This document shows positions 20,276-31,918 of a DNA stretch of 64,000 nt, one piece after another. The stretch is from Haberlea rhodopensis (lineage: Eukaryota; Streptophyta; Magnoliopsida; Lamiales; Gesneriaceae), in NCBI GenBank assembly GCA_907163345.1, contig CAJQUN010000060.1:124001-188000 (forward strand). The letters are read 5' to 3'. The notes under the pieces are model-generated. The model had not been told where the DNA came from. It saw only the letters and a list, made by a program, of their open reading frames with translations, and ran no database searches. Made by a program: the position numbers and the translations under genes. The first letter of the stretch is position 1; each line of letters begins with the position of its first letter.

Positions 20276-22661
20276 TGTGATATCCCCGAAATGATTATGT
20301 GGGTAAGCATACAATTAAAGATTGTTAATTGTGAGCCTATGTGCTAAAGGCGTATTTTATGTGGGACTGATTTATTTATTTTGAGGATGTGGTTTAGGGA
20401 GCATGTTAGGTGTTTTTAATTGTTGTGATGAGGTGGTAAAATAATAAAATATCAAGGAAAGATATTTTTATACATCGTATGAAATACCGGGACACAATTA
20501 AACAGCACAAAACCACCCTACATGCAACCACCCCACCCCCACTTGACTTAACCCACGCCCCTCCCCTGTTTTTCTGGGAAAGCAGATGACTAAGCAAGCA
20601 ACTTTACTTGAAGATATTTTCATCTTGCCTCTTCCAAAAAGCTCCCTTCTTTTTCCCTTCATTTCTCTGCAACTTGGTCGAGTTCCAGGAGAAAAGTGAT
20701 CGGGTTTCATTCTTCTTTTCATATAGAAAATCGAAGGGCAAAAGTGGTGAGAAGTCACATTTTCTTCCCAGTTTTCAATTTCCTGGCATGCTTGTTCTTT
20801 GTAGCAGATTTGGCATGCTAGTTTAGGGTATGATGTTATCTTGTTATGAATACCTTTATGTGATGTTTGTGAAGCCCTTAGCATGTTTAGTTAAGAAACT
20901 TGCATGCTTTATGTGCTAGATATGTAGTAGAGAAAAGGGTTCCTCGAACATCCGAGCAGGGTAGTACTCTGTTTTTCATGTTAGGAAGGGTTTTACCATG
21001 AATATTTGATGCACGCTAACTTAGGTTTTGGTTGAACCTTTGATGTGCTTTTGTGTATGGTAACTTTTTGAAGGTACCAGTATATTTCTTTGAGCATGTT
21101 GCATGTATTATGTGAAGGATTTAATCATGTGAAAGGTAGTGTTCGAAAATTCTGGGCAAGGTTCAAGTGCCCTGTTTTCTGGAAATATATGTGTGGGGAG
21201 TGTTTTTATGAAGGTATTATCATACACGTCAAGCTTAGGATTTGGTAAAACTTTGATGTGAAAATATGCATGGTAGTTTTGTGAAGCCCATGGCATGTTT
21301 GTTCGAGCTTTCTTTATGCTATATGTGATAGGTTTAATGGCATGAAGTGAGGTGCTTAAGAAATCTGGAAATGAATATGTTAACCTGTTTCCAGAAAAGT
21401 TGATCCAGTACTTGTTTAAATGATCGACGTTTATACATGTAGGCTTATGCTTAGGGTGTAAATTTGGTATGAGTACACTCGGAGTAGTGTATTGTAATTG
21501 CTAGCATAATTGTTCAAACATGTGGTGTATGTTTTATGCTAGATCGAAGGGTATGAATATAGGTGTTCGAGAATTCTGGGTTAGTATTTCTCGAACAGGG
21601 CATCTCGATCGATCGACATTTCTTCTCGATCGATCGAGCGAGGCAGAATCTTGGTTCTGATTTTAGGCGTCTTCTCGACCGATCGGGAAAAGGGGCCGAT
21701 CGATCGAGAGACCCAGAATGTTGAAAAATTTAAATTGATATATTTTGTTAAAGTTTTGATATTGGATTGTTATGAGGTGCCTAATATTGTGTTGTGTGGC
21801 TATGTAGAACCATCCCAGGTGCCATCACAACCGAGGAGATAAAGTCGATTGACTCCTCTATCTTTTGGAAAGGTACGTAAGCGACGTACGGGCATCCCAA
21901 CGGTAACATGTGCTTTATATTTGTCTTTTTGACGCATGATGAATGCAATGTGGTGCATTAAGGTTATGATACATGTTATTATGCATTGTTTTTGCATATG
22001 TATGTTGTGAAATATAAGAGGTGTATTTCACGAGTCAAGGTTATCTTAGTAAGGATTTTAATTGCTTACGCTAAGGTCCATTGGAAGCGAGGAAGAATTT
22101 CGCTTACATGGAGTAGCAAGAAGCATTAAAATGTACTAATGATAAGGGCTCAGGATTGAAATAAGGATTTAAGGAGGAAGGATGTCATGACATTTATTTA
22201 TGAAACCATATATTCTTATAATGTGTTTTATTATGAATTATGGTACAGGGACAACCAATGGGCGTTATAAATGCTGAAAATACAGGAAGGGCTTGTGTTT
22301 AAGATTTGCATTTATGCCTTACTTTCATATTATGTTGAATATGAATTGTGTTATGCTCATGTGTTGGGGGTTGTCTTTGTAGGTGCTTTTGACGAGAACC
22401 AGGGTCGGGTTGATATGCTGAGCTGTAAGGAGTGCTACAGGATTAGCATGTTAGAGAAAATTTTGTATAGCTTCTACTGAGTAGAGTAAGACTATAATGT
22501 AGTACATTTGTAGGAGTTGTGTCTTCCTTTTGAAACATTTTGGTACTGTAATCTCTAAAGCTCAGATAAATCAACACGGCATGTTACTCTGACTTATTCA
22601 CATGAATGTTTAGTTCTCTAAATTGCACCTTAATGTCTTGATGTGATAACGGGGTCTCACA
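20276..22661 (+). mobile_element. 3' LTR of element C, full length
   Basis: The LTR runs from tgtgatatccccg to ...ggggtctcaca, 2,386 bp. It contains the 397 bp lacking from the 5' copy, including a C-rich tract near 20520-20570. Palindromes lie at 21604-21709, the ggtacgtaag block near 21872, and the tgtctttgtag tract near 22381. Right after the CA end the RT coding sequence of the interrupted element resumes, with no primer site, confirming this as the outer edge of an insertion. Confidence 0.9.
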
Positions 22662-25277
22662 CCCCTTCCGAGGATTGATGATTTATTTGATCAGCTTCAG
22701 GGCACAGAGATTTACTCAAAGATTGACTTGAGGTCAGGCTACCACCAGATACGGGTTAGAGCTGGTGATATCCAAAAGACAGCTTTTAGAACTCGGTATG
22801 GACATTGCGAGTTCTTGGTGATGCCATTTGGGGTGACGAATGCACCGGTTGTCTTTATGAGCCTGATGAACCGAGTATTTCAGGATTACCTTGATCAGTT
22901 TGTGATAGTATTTATTGATGACATCCTTGTCTATTCAAGAAATGAAGAGGAACATGCTATTCATTTGAGGACAGTGCTTCAAATCCTCAGAGATCACCAG
23001 TTGTACGCCAAACTCAACAAGTGTGAGTTTTGGCTGAGCAGTGTATCATTCTTGGGTCACATTATCTCTCGAGAGGGGATATCAGTAGATCCCAGGAAGA
23101 TTGAGGCAGTTATGGATTGGTCCGCCCCTACTTCAGTCAGTGAGATTCGAAGTTTTCTTGGTTTGGATGGCTATTATCGATGTTTCGTCGAGGGTTTCTC
23201 AAAGATCGCCAAGCCACTTACACAGCTGACTCAGAAGGGAGTCCCATTCTGTTGGTCAGAGGCTTGTGAGCAGAGTTTCCGGAAATTAAAGCACAGACTG
23301 ACTACTGCACCAGTTTTGGTGATTCCCAGGGAGAACAAAGGATTTGTTCTTTATACTGACGCATCGCTACAGGGCCTAGGATGCGTACTGATGCAGGACA
23401 GACATGTAGTAGCTTATGCTTCTAGGCAGTTGAAGCCACACGAGACGAGGTATCCAGTCCATGATTTGGAGTTAGCAGCTATAGTGTTTGCCTTGAAGAT
23501 ATGGCAACACTACTTATATGGTACCTCATTTACCATCTTCACTGATCACAAGAGCCTGAAGTTCTTGTTTACATAGGCTGAGCTGAATATGAGGCAGAGG
23601 AGATGGATGGACCTGCTGGAGGACTATGACTGTGAAATCGAATACCATCTGGGAAAAGCAAACTTGACAGCCGACGCTTTGAGTCGGAAAGTGACGAGCA
23701 CGACAGAGGATGTCATGTATGTATCAGCTATGATGGGCTCCTACTGTCAGTTGGGGTTTGATTATGATGTATCTTCTTCTCCGGTACAGGTGTTGACCTT
23801 GCTAGCTGAGCCGATCATTTATGAACACATCCGGAAGGCTCAGGGGACCGACGCAGAGGTTCAGAGATGGATGTCAGTAGTTCATTCAGGTCAGCCATCG
23901 AGATTCAGAGTGGCTGAGGACGGTTCTCTGAGGCTTGGCGACAGATGGGTGGTTCCAGATACACCCGAGTTACGACGGGGTATATTACAGCGAGCTCATT
24001 ACAGCAGGATGAGTATCCACCCGGGCGGGAAGAAGATGTATAAGGATTTATGCAGCCAGTTCTGGTGGAGGCGAATAAAAAAGGATGTTACTTCATTCGT
24101 CAAGCGCTGCTTGATTTGTCAGCAGGTGAAGGCTGAGAGGCAGAGGCCCGGTGGTGAGCTAAGGAGTTTGGAGATACCCGAGTGGAAGTGGCAGCACGTG
24201 TCTATGGATTTTGTGACCCACTTACCGAGGACTGTTTCGGGTTTTGATGCCATATGGGTAGTCGTCAACAGATTGACTAAGAGTGCTCATTTCATTCCCT
24301 ACTGTATGACCTTCACATACCTAAGGATGGCTCAGTTATATATCAGAGATGTGGTAAGACTGCACGGGATCCCTGTTTCGATTGTGTCTGATCGAGATCC
24401 GCGGTTTACATCTCACTTCTGGGAGGGTCTTCAGTCAGCCCTGGGCACAGAGTTAAGGTTGAGCACAACATATCATCCCCAGAAGGACGGACAGACCTAG
24501 CGCACGATACAGACGCTCAAAGATATGTTGAGGGCTTGTGTGCTGGAGTTCGACACTTCTTGGCAGGACTCAGTAGCCTTGGTGGAATTTTCTTATAATA
24601 ACAGTTACCAGGCTAGCATACAGATGGCTCCATTTGAAGCCATATATGGCAGGCGTTGCAGGTCGCCTTTGTGTTGGGCTGATGTGGACCGTAAATCGGT
24701 CGGAGGACCAGAGTTGGTCCAGGATATGGAAGAAAAGGTAAAGGTCATCAGGAGAAAGATGAAGGCAGCCTAGGACAGACAGGCAGCGTATGCCAATCAG
24801 CGGCGAAGGCCGTTGGAGTTTCAGTTAGGCGACAGAGTCTTTCTGAAGATCTCACCTTTCAGAGGTGTGGTACGGTTTGGGATGCGGGGAAAGTTATCCC
24901 CAATATATGTAGGGCCGTATGAGATCTTGCAGCGTGTTGGTACTCTGGCGTACCATTTGGCTTTACCGCCCTCTCTATCTGGTATACACGATGTATTCCA
25001 TGTGTCTATGCTGAGGAAGTACGAGCGAGATCCTTCGAATGTGTTGCAGCCTTCAGAGGTGCAGTTTGAGTCCGATGTTTCCTATGTGGAGCGGCCTATC
25101 AGGATTTTGGATAGGGCAGACCGCAGGCTTCGGAACAAAGTTATTCCTATGATCAAGGTTCAGTGGGATCGTAGGGGTGTCGAGGAGGCCACGTGGGAGA
25201 CAGAGCGACACATGGTGCAGCATTATCCAGAACTGTTTTCCGGTATGTTATGTACGTTTTGTTTTTATATTGGGTAA
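22662..25277 (+). pseudogene. pol: Element B/D pol: RT to chromodomain, broken
   Basis: This resumes in RT at the residues following 'KNKYP' in other copies, so it is the second half of the element whose first half ends at 13494. RT (FIDDILVYS near 22912), RNase H, integrase and the chromodomain-like tail are all recognisable. Premature stops lie at 23574-23576 and 24771-24773 (cag to tag in sister comparison) and 24498-24500 (gag to tag). It is about as close to element E as to C by eye. It cannot make a full pol product. Confidence 0.88.
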
Positions 25278-25308
25278 GTGCATGCTGATTTCGAGGATGA
25301 AATCTTAT

Positions 25309-25322
25309 AAGTAGGGGAGTAT
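25309..25322 (+). other. Polypurine tract of element B/D
   Basis: aagtaggggagtat immediately before tgtgatatcccc, matching the tracts of A and E. Confidence 0.7.
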
Positions 25323-25650
25323 TGTGATATCCCCTAAATGATTATGTGATTTTAATCATTAATTAAATTATGATGATTTTGGTGTTAATTCATGGGGTTG
25401 AATTGATATTATTGGGGAGATGTATTTCAGGGTGCATGTGATATATGTTGGGATTTTGGGGTTGTGGCATGATTATTTGGGGTGTGTGTTGTGATATCCT
25501 CGAAATGATTATGTGATTTAATCATTAAATATGTTAATATGAGGATTTTGGTGTTAATTAATTGGGTTGAATTAATTATAGTGGGGAAATGCATTTCAGG
25601 GTACAAGTGATATTTGGGATTTTGGGGTTGTGGCATGATTATTTGGGGTG
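25323..25650 (+). repeat. Direct duplication of LTR front
   Basis: 25323-25489 and about 25490-25650 are two successive, imperfect copies of the LTR's first ~165 bp (tgtgatatcc..., 'gattttggtgttaatt', 'gcatttcagggt' type text, 'ggcatgattatttggggtgtg'). The second copy is closer to the E 3' LTR front at 34815. The first may be the cut-off 3' LTR of B/D, or a tandem slip. Confidence 0.75.
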
Positions 25651-26654
25651 TGTGTTATTTGTTTTGGTGAAGCATGTTTAAATGGGAATTGAAGTATTTT
25701 ATTGTTTAAATACTAAAAATATCATGTGAGGATATTTTAATACATCGTGCTAAATACCGGGACCAAAACATAACACATCATACCACCCAACACCCAACCA
25801 CCCCCCCCCCCCCAACCCATGCTGATGACACAGCATAAGCTGACCATACCCCCACTTGGCACAATCATTCAACTCATCTCCTCCACTCCAAATCTCGCCC
25901 TTTCTCTCCCAAATAATCTCCAGCACCTGCTAAGCAAAATTGAGAGGAGCCCTTCCATTTTCATTGCTTGGAGACCTTCCAAAAATCGGAGCAAAGTAGG
26001 GTGAGAAACCATGCTCTGGTTTTGGTTTAAGTGTGGTTGAGTTCAAGTTTTTATTTGGTGTGAAAATGGCATGTTAGCTTAGGTTTCTTTAAACCTTCGA
26101 TTTAAATGCTTACACGGTGTTGTTATGAAGCTTCCGGTATTTTTCCTTGAGCATGTTTCATATTTTATGTGAAGGATTTAAGCATGTAAGTATAGTGTTC
26201 AAAAATCTGGGTAGGGTGAGTGCCCTGTTTTTCTGGAAATATGGGATGGGAGAGAAGTTTGTGAAGATGTTATTATGCATGTTAGGTAGGTTTTTTGGTA
26301 AACCTTTGATTTGAGTACATACATGGTAGTTTTGTGAAGCCCTTGGCGTTTTTGTTCGATCATATTTCATGACTTATGTGGTAGATATAGTGGCTTGAAT
26401 GTATGTGCTCAAAATTCTGGAAATGAAATATATACCCTGTTTCAGAAGAACTTGAGTGAGCACTGTTTTTGATGGGCGATTTTGATGCATGTGAGTTAAA
26501 GTTTAGGTATAACTTCGCTATGAATACACTCATGGTAGTATATTGTAGCTACTAGAATAATTGTTCAAGCATGTGGTGTGTCTTACATGCTAGATCGAAG
26601 GGTATGAAAATGGGTGTCAATGAAATCTGGAAAAATCGCATTTTTGCAGGGGAG

Positions 26655-26866
26655 CTCGATCGATCGGTGGTAATTTTCGATCGATCGGGCGAGGCAGAAA
26701 GTTTTGAACAAAAAGGGGTCGATCGATCGGTGGTTTTCTCGATCGATCGCCAAAAGTCCTCGATCGATCGGTGAGGTCTTTTCGATCGATCGAGCGAGGC
26801 AGAACTTTGGCATTGAATGAAGGTCTCTTCTCGATCGATCGAAAAGAGTGGCCGATCGATCGAGAG
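26655..26866 (+). repeat. Eight cgatcgatcg palindromes, middle LTR
   Basis: Eight copies of the cgatcgatcg core in four pairs, with flanks alternating among ctc/ttt/gtc/gcc on the left and gtgg/ggc/gagc on the right. This is the counterpart of the clusters in the other LTRs; the E 3' LTR lacks it because of a deletion. Confidence 0.8.
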
Positions 26867-27282
26867 ACCCAGAATGTTGAAAAATATAAATTGTTATATT
26901 TTGTTTAAGTTTTGATATTGGATCATAATGAGGCATCTAATATTGTGTTGTACACTGGTGTAAAGCCTTCACAGATAGCTACACAGCGCAGGGGATAGAG
27001 TTCTGCAACACACTATATTTTGGAAAGGTACGTAAGCGACGTGCGGGCATCCCAACGGTAACATGTATTAAATGTTCATTATTTGACATATGATAAATGT
27101 GAAGTTGTGCATTATGTGTATGATACATGCTGTTATGCATTGTCGTTGCATACGTATGTTGTGGAATAAAGAGTGTGTATTCCACGAGTCAGGGTTATCG
27201 TAGTGACGATTTTAAATGCTTACGCTTATACCGCTAAAAATGTGGAGCAAGGCTTGCACATGGAGGCGGGGTATACAATACT

Positions 27283-27393
27283 AAGCGGGGAAGAAGGTAC
27301 TGCTAGTATGAAGAGCGGGGAAGAAGGTACCGCTAGCGGGGAAGAATGTACCGCTTATTATGAAATAATGAAGCGGGGAAGATGGTACCGCTC
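27283..27393 (+). repeat. AGCGG-loop-CCGCT hairpin units
   Basis: Four units of the type agcggggaagaaggtaccgct lie head to tail, with 5-base arms around a purine-rich middle. In the first unit the right arm reads ctgct, which still allows a G-U pair. The E 3' LTR carries the equivalent four units at about 35645-35753. Confidence 0.75.
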
Positions 27394-27975
27394 ATTATGA
27401 AGTTAAGAAGTAAGAAGCATTAAAATACACTGATGATAAACTGACTAAAAAAGAAGTAAAGATTTAAGAAGTGAAGTAATGTCCTGACATTTATATAAGC
27501 CATAACATCATACATTGAATTGATTTTGAGTTATGGTACAGGGACAACCAATGGGCGTTTTAAATGCATTGAAAAAACAGGAAGTATTTCATATCTATGA
27601 TTATGCATTATGCTTTACATTCATATTATGTTGAATATGAACTATGATATGCTCATGTGTTGGGGGTTGTCTTTGTAGGTGCTTTTGATGATGAGAACCA
27701 GGGTCGGGGTTGATACTATGAGCTGTAAGGAGTGCTACATGATTAGCATAGCAGAAATTTCTCTTTGTATAGTTTCTACAAAGTGTAGAGTAAAGCTATA
27801 AGTGTAGTACCTTTTGTTAGGAATATGTATAATTCCTTTTTGAACTTTTGGTACTGTAATCTCTTAAGCTCAGGTAGTCAACACAGCCTAATACTCTAAT
27901 ATATATATATATATATGTTTAGTTCTCTTAATCGCACCTTAGCATCTTGTTTAGATAACGGGGTCTCACATTTAG

Positions 27976-27988
27976 TGGTATCAGAGCC
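27976..27988 (+). other. Primer binding site of element E
   Basis: tggtatcagagcc, five bases after the LTR end at 27970; initiator Met-tRNA type. Confidence 0.85.
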
Positions 27989-28191
27989 AGGTTAGATAAC
28001 CAGGGAACGAGTAAAGGGTAGCCTTTAGAGACAAGTTGGCTAGGTATTCATTGGTGGGCATGTTGATGCATTTGATGCATACTTTGTATAAGTTGTTATA
28101 CTAACATGCTTTTGAATATGATTACTCTTGTTATCTAACGGCTTATGTTATGAACTGCTTTTGGTATTGTTTTTAACCCTTATGTTACAGC

Positions 28192-29867
28192 ATGACGGCT
28201 GTTAATCCGGAGAACCTCAATGAAGAGGTGGGAGATATGGCCAGTATGAATGCTAGTGTTGCTCAGACAAATCCTCTACCGCCACCTGCTGTAGGCGTGG
28301 AGCCTATTGCATAGATACTGCTACCAGGGGAGATCAGTCTGACCCAGTTCTTGAGCTACCATCCACCGCTATTTGAAGGAACTGAGACTGGGGAAGCAGC
28401 CGAGGAATGGCTTGAGAGACTGGAGCATATATTTGTGTCAGCGCCCTGTGCACGGACTGCCTGGCTGAGATTGGCAGAGTTTCAGCTGGCTAAGAAGTCT
28501 TCCATGTGGTGGAAGACAACAGTTATGGAGCTGAGGGCTCAGGGTATGACGGTTGATTGGACTGTATTTAGGACCCGGTTCCTTAACCGGTACTTTTCTG
28601 CAGCTGCCAGACAATTAAAGGAAGATGAGTTCAATAATTTGAAGCAGGGCAGCCTGTCAGTGTCAGACTATGCTATGCTGTATTCCTCACTGCTGAGGTA
28701 TGTACCTCATATCGCTGTGAGCAGTCACGCCAAGATGAGAAATTTTCTGAAGGGACTGAGGCCAGAGCTATTTGATCGGGTTGTCTCCAACAACCCCAGC
28801 TCATTTGATGATGCCCTGATTAGGGCAGAGTTGGCAGAGATTGCAGTGGGCGTGTACAAGGAAGTTGTACCCCCTTTCCCACCACCACAGAGGCCTGTTG
28901 TTGATAGCCTGAGGCCGCGAGGGGACCAATTCAAGCCTCGTGGGGCCTCATCATCTACTAGATTTGGTGGGAAGAAGTCTCAAGGTCAGAAGCAAAGCAA
29001 TCGGGGACCAGCACAAGGAAATAAGACAGGAGGGAACAGGTGTGACCACTGTGGAGGATTTCATTTATCGCGTGACTGTCGAGGTTGTTATGTATGTGGC
29101 AAGGTGGGCCACTTAGCTCGGGCTTGCCCCAATCGGGCAGGTCAGGCAGACTTGGGGCCGAATAGGCCAAGATTTGACGCTAGGACAGCACCACAGAGAC
29201 AGCAGTTCGCACCTCGACCACAGGGAGGTCAGGCGGCAGGACCGCCGCAGGGTCAGGTGTATGCACTGACTCGGGAGCAGGCTGAGGCAGCCCCGGATGA
29301 GGTCATTGCTGGTACGTGTCATTTTTTTACGTACCCTGCATTTTTATTGATAGATACAGGTGCTTCCCACTCTTTTGTGTCTTTTGCTTTTGTGGAGAGA
29401 CACCGCTTGTGCTCGTCTCTGTTACCCATGCCTCTCATGGTCTCGACACCCACGGGAAAGTATGTGACTGCAGACCGACTGTTATATGATTGCCTCAATT
29501 ATTTTTAGGGCAATGATCGGAGGGCCGATCTGATTCAGTTAGAGATGGCAGATTTTGACTTCATTGTTGGCATTGATGTGTTGAGCAGATACCGAGCTGT
29601 GGTAGATTGCCGACAAAGGATGGTGCATTTTCTGTCTGATCAGGGGTTCCAGTGGACCTTCTATGGGGACGGCTCTCATCCAAAGATTCTAGTGATCTCA
29701 GCGGTTAAGATGTCATGGTTATTGGAACGTGGCCACACGGGCTACCTTATTTATGCCGTGGATGCATCAGAAGAGAAGGAAGTGAGAGCCGAGGACATTC
29801 CGATCGTGGTGGAGTTCATTGATGTATTCCCGGATGAGATTCCTGGGTTTCCGCCGATCAGAGATGT
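28192..29867 (+). pseudogene. gag-pro: Element E gag-protease, broken
   Basis: The ATG at 28192 follows ttacagc, as in C. One frame runs to the solo LTR insertion at 29867, with tag at 28312-28314 (cag in B) and tag at 29506-29508 (gag in B and C). Gag core, double zinc knuckle (about 29041-29126) and the protease LIDTGASHSF site (near 29346) are present. The part after the second stop (DFDFIVGIDVL, about 29551) replaces the usual Cys of DFDC by Phe. It is very similar to element B's gag. The coding sequence continues at 31919 beyond the inserted LTR. Confidence 0.87.
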
Positions 29868-31918
29868 TGTAAGGACCCTAATCCTTAAGTGCGGAATCAA
29901 GGCATAATAGAGCTAATATAAATGATCAGAGTGAGAAATAACGTGTTGAGTTTATGAGCTTAAGCAATTACATGCCAAAAATAAGGACTACCAAAAGGAT
30001 TAATTACATTCCAATCAATGAATGCTATCAACTAGTTTTACACTACTCCTAGAGTAGACACTAGGCAAAATAATCCTGTCCTTCATCTACCAAAGATGCT
30101 CTTGAAGCTCACTGTCTCAACCCGTCTAGCCCTCCTATCATGCCAAACGTGTACCTACAAGGACAACCCCCAAACATGAGCAATAATAATCATTCATATT
30201 CAACACAATATGAAGATAAAGCGTAAATGCATAATCATAATAAAACACTTCCTGTTTTCCCCATGCATTTCAAACGCTTCCCGTTTGGTTGTCCCTGTAC
30301 CATAACTCATAAGTATAATCAATAGATTATTTTTAATGGTCTAAACATGTCATGACATATACCAGCTCATCAATAACCAATACTGATCCCCAATCCCTAG
30401 TCTGTCCATCACAATGTATTTTAATGCCCCTCGCTTATTTACATATAGGCGGCATAGGATAACCTCGCTTCAATGGACTGCGGGACTCCCACCCCTCGCC
30501 TCTCATTGAGCGGCAAATACCCTTTCCTCGCCCTATATGATAACCACGCTCAAATGTGACATGCGGCGCTCCCACCCCTCGCTTCACATTTAGCGGAACC
30601 AAACCAAATAGCGGCAAGCATTAAAATCATCAAGGGATGACCACGACTCATGGGATGTGCACCAATAATCATATGCATCTATAAACATCATGCATAACAT
30701 GTATTTGCATCCACAATGCAATACCACATATATACTTGCATCCACAATGCATAACAATAAGTATATAAGATACATGTACCGTTGGGGTGCCCGTACGTCC
30801 ACTACGTACCTTTCCAAAAGTGGAATTGATCTGGCTTCAGTTCCTCGGTTGCGTTGCTACCTGGGATGGTTCTACACAATCACACAACCCCATATTAGAA
30901 GCCAAATAATAGCCAAATACCAAAAATTTGACAAAAGAAACCATTTTCCAAAATTCCACAGGCGGCGATCGATCGCTTCACCCTGGCGATCGATCGCCTC
31001 AAAATTTTCATCGCGGCGATCGATCGCGCCAAACATGGCGATCGATCGCCTAGCCCTTAGTTTGGCTACTGCCTCTCGGCGATCGGTCGCCTCATAACAG
31101 GCGATCGATCGCCTGTCCCGCAAAAATGTTACTGCCCCTTGGCGATCGGTCGCCTCTTTTCAGGCGATCGATCGCCTCGCACAGACATGCGTTTTTCACC
31201 ATTTTTGCTCCCAAAATTTCTTCCAATCCTTTCCAACACTTAACCAAACAAACCAACAACATCTAAACAACATAAACCACCAAAATATACTTCAAAACAA
31301 GTATAAATCTAACCCTTAACCAAAACCACAACAACCCAACAAAACCCATTTTAAAACCATTCAAAATCATACCAAACTCAAACAAAACCTTACAAAATTA
31401 ACCATGAGGTATCCATACCTCTTGGGGACTTCAAATCACCCAACAATCTCCACAAAACAAGATTTTTGAAAGGTTTCTCTTCACCCCCAACCTTGAGCTC
31501 GAAAATTGGAGGAGGAAGGGTTTATGGAATTTTGATTTTGGTAAAGTGAAAGTGGATGAGGTGGGGTTAAAAGGGTATAAAAGTGTTGGGTTTAATAAAA
31601 TGCATACCAAAATATTCCATGGTGTATAAAACACCCCAACATGATATTTTCCAAAGCATTAACTCAAAATGCACCAAAATATCAATTAAACACATGATTT
31701 CTAATTAAATGCTAACCAAGGCAAATAAATCATGTTCCCAATAATATTTACCCAACATGCACTACATGCACCCTGAAATGCAACCCCGGGTCACCCTATC
31801 CACATGACCATGCATTTCCATAAGGTAAATAAATCCAATGCATAATTAATTACCACATAATTAATCATATAAGCACAATTATTGCCCAAATGCAATTAAC
31901 CATTTCGGGGATATCACA
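29868..31918 (-). mobile_element. Solo LTR, Tekay type, in element E
   Basis: A single 2,051-bp LTR reading tgtaagg...atatcaca on the plus strand, flanked by gatgt at 29863-29867 and 31919-31923, a perfect 5-bp target duplication. No internal region or primer site is present, so it is the product of LTR-LTR recombination after insertion. The minus-strand orientation is shown by the tgtgatatccccg start at its right end. It contains eight gcgatcgatcgc-type palindromes (30964-31177, two as gcgatcggtcgc), the inverted gtacgt block near 30790 and AGCGG-type hairpins (about 30440-30610). Confidence 0.93.
30964..31177 (-). repeat. Eight gcgatcgatcgc palindromes in four pairs
   Basis: The copies sit as four close pairs inside the solo LTR. 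Two copies have cgatcggtcg in place of cgatcgatcg, losing one palindromic position. The subtype (gcg...cgc flanks) matches element A's LTR, not C's. Confidence 0.8.

Larger units (their letters stand above)
13490..22661 (+). mobile_element. Young Tekay-type Gypsy element C
   Basis: This is an almost complete element: 5' LTR lacking its first 397 bp, primer site, gag-protease-RT-RNase H-integrase-chromodomain, polypurine tract and full 3' LTR. Its two LTR copies have the same length over the shared 1,989 bp and differ at about seven positions by eye. It splits element B/D in the RT region. The left edge is not a clean insertion edge: about 96 bp of host pol and 397 bp of LTR are gone, with cttgg shared at the junction. 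The right edge (…tctcaca then ccccttccg) looks intact. Confidence 0.88.
25323..27970 (+). mobile_element. Middle LTR shared by B/D and E, with duplicated start
   Basis: It begins tgtgatatcccc after the B/D polypurine tract and ends ggggtctcaca before the E primer site, so it serves as 3' LTR of one element and 5' LTR of the next. The LTR start occurs twice (25323 and 25490): the first 167 bp are followed by a second, similar start. It holds eight palindromes (26655-26866), the ggtacgtaag block near 27027 and an AGCGG...CCGCT array (27283-27393). Its last 350 bp are clearly more diverged from the flanking LTRs (11099-11450, 35976-36328) than those are from each other. Confidence 0.82.

Noticed and set aside
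22662..25277. Independent element D
   Set aside because: Its start continues the RT where B's coding sequence ends at 13494 (minus about 96 bp) and C lies exactly between them, so B and D are one split element.
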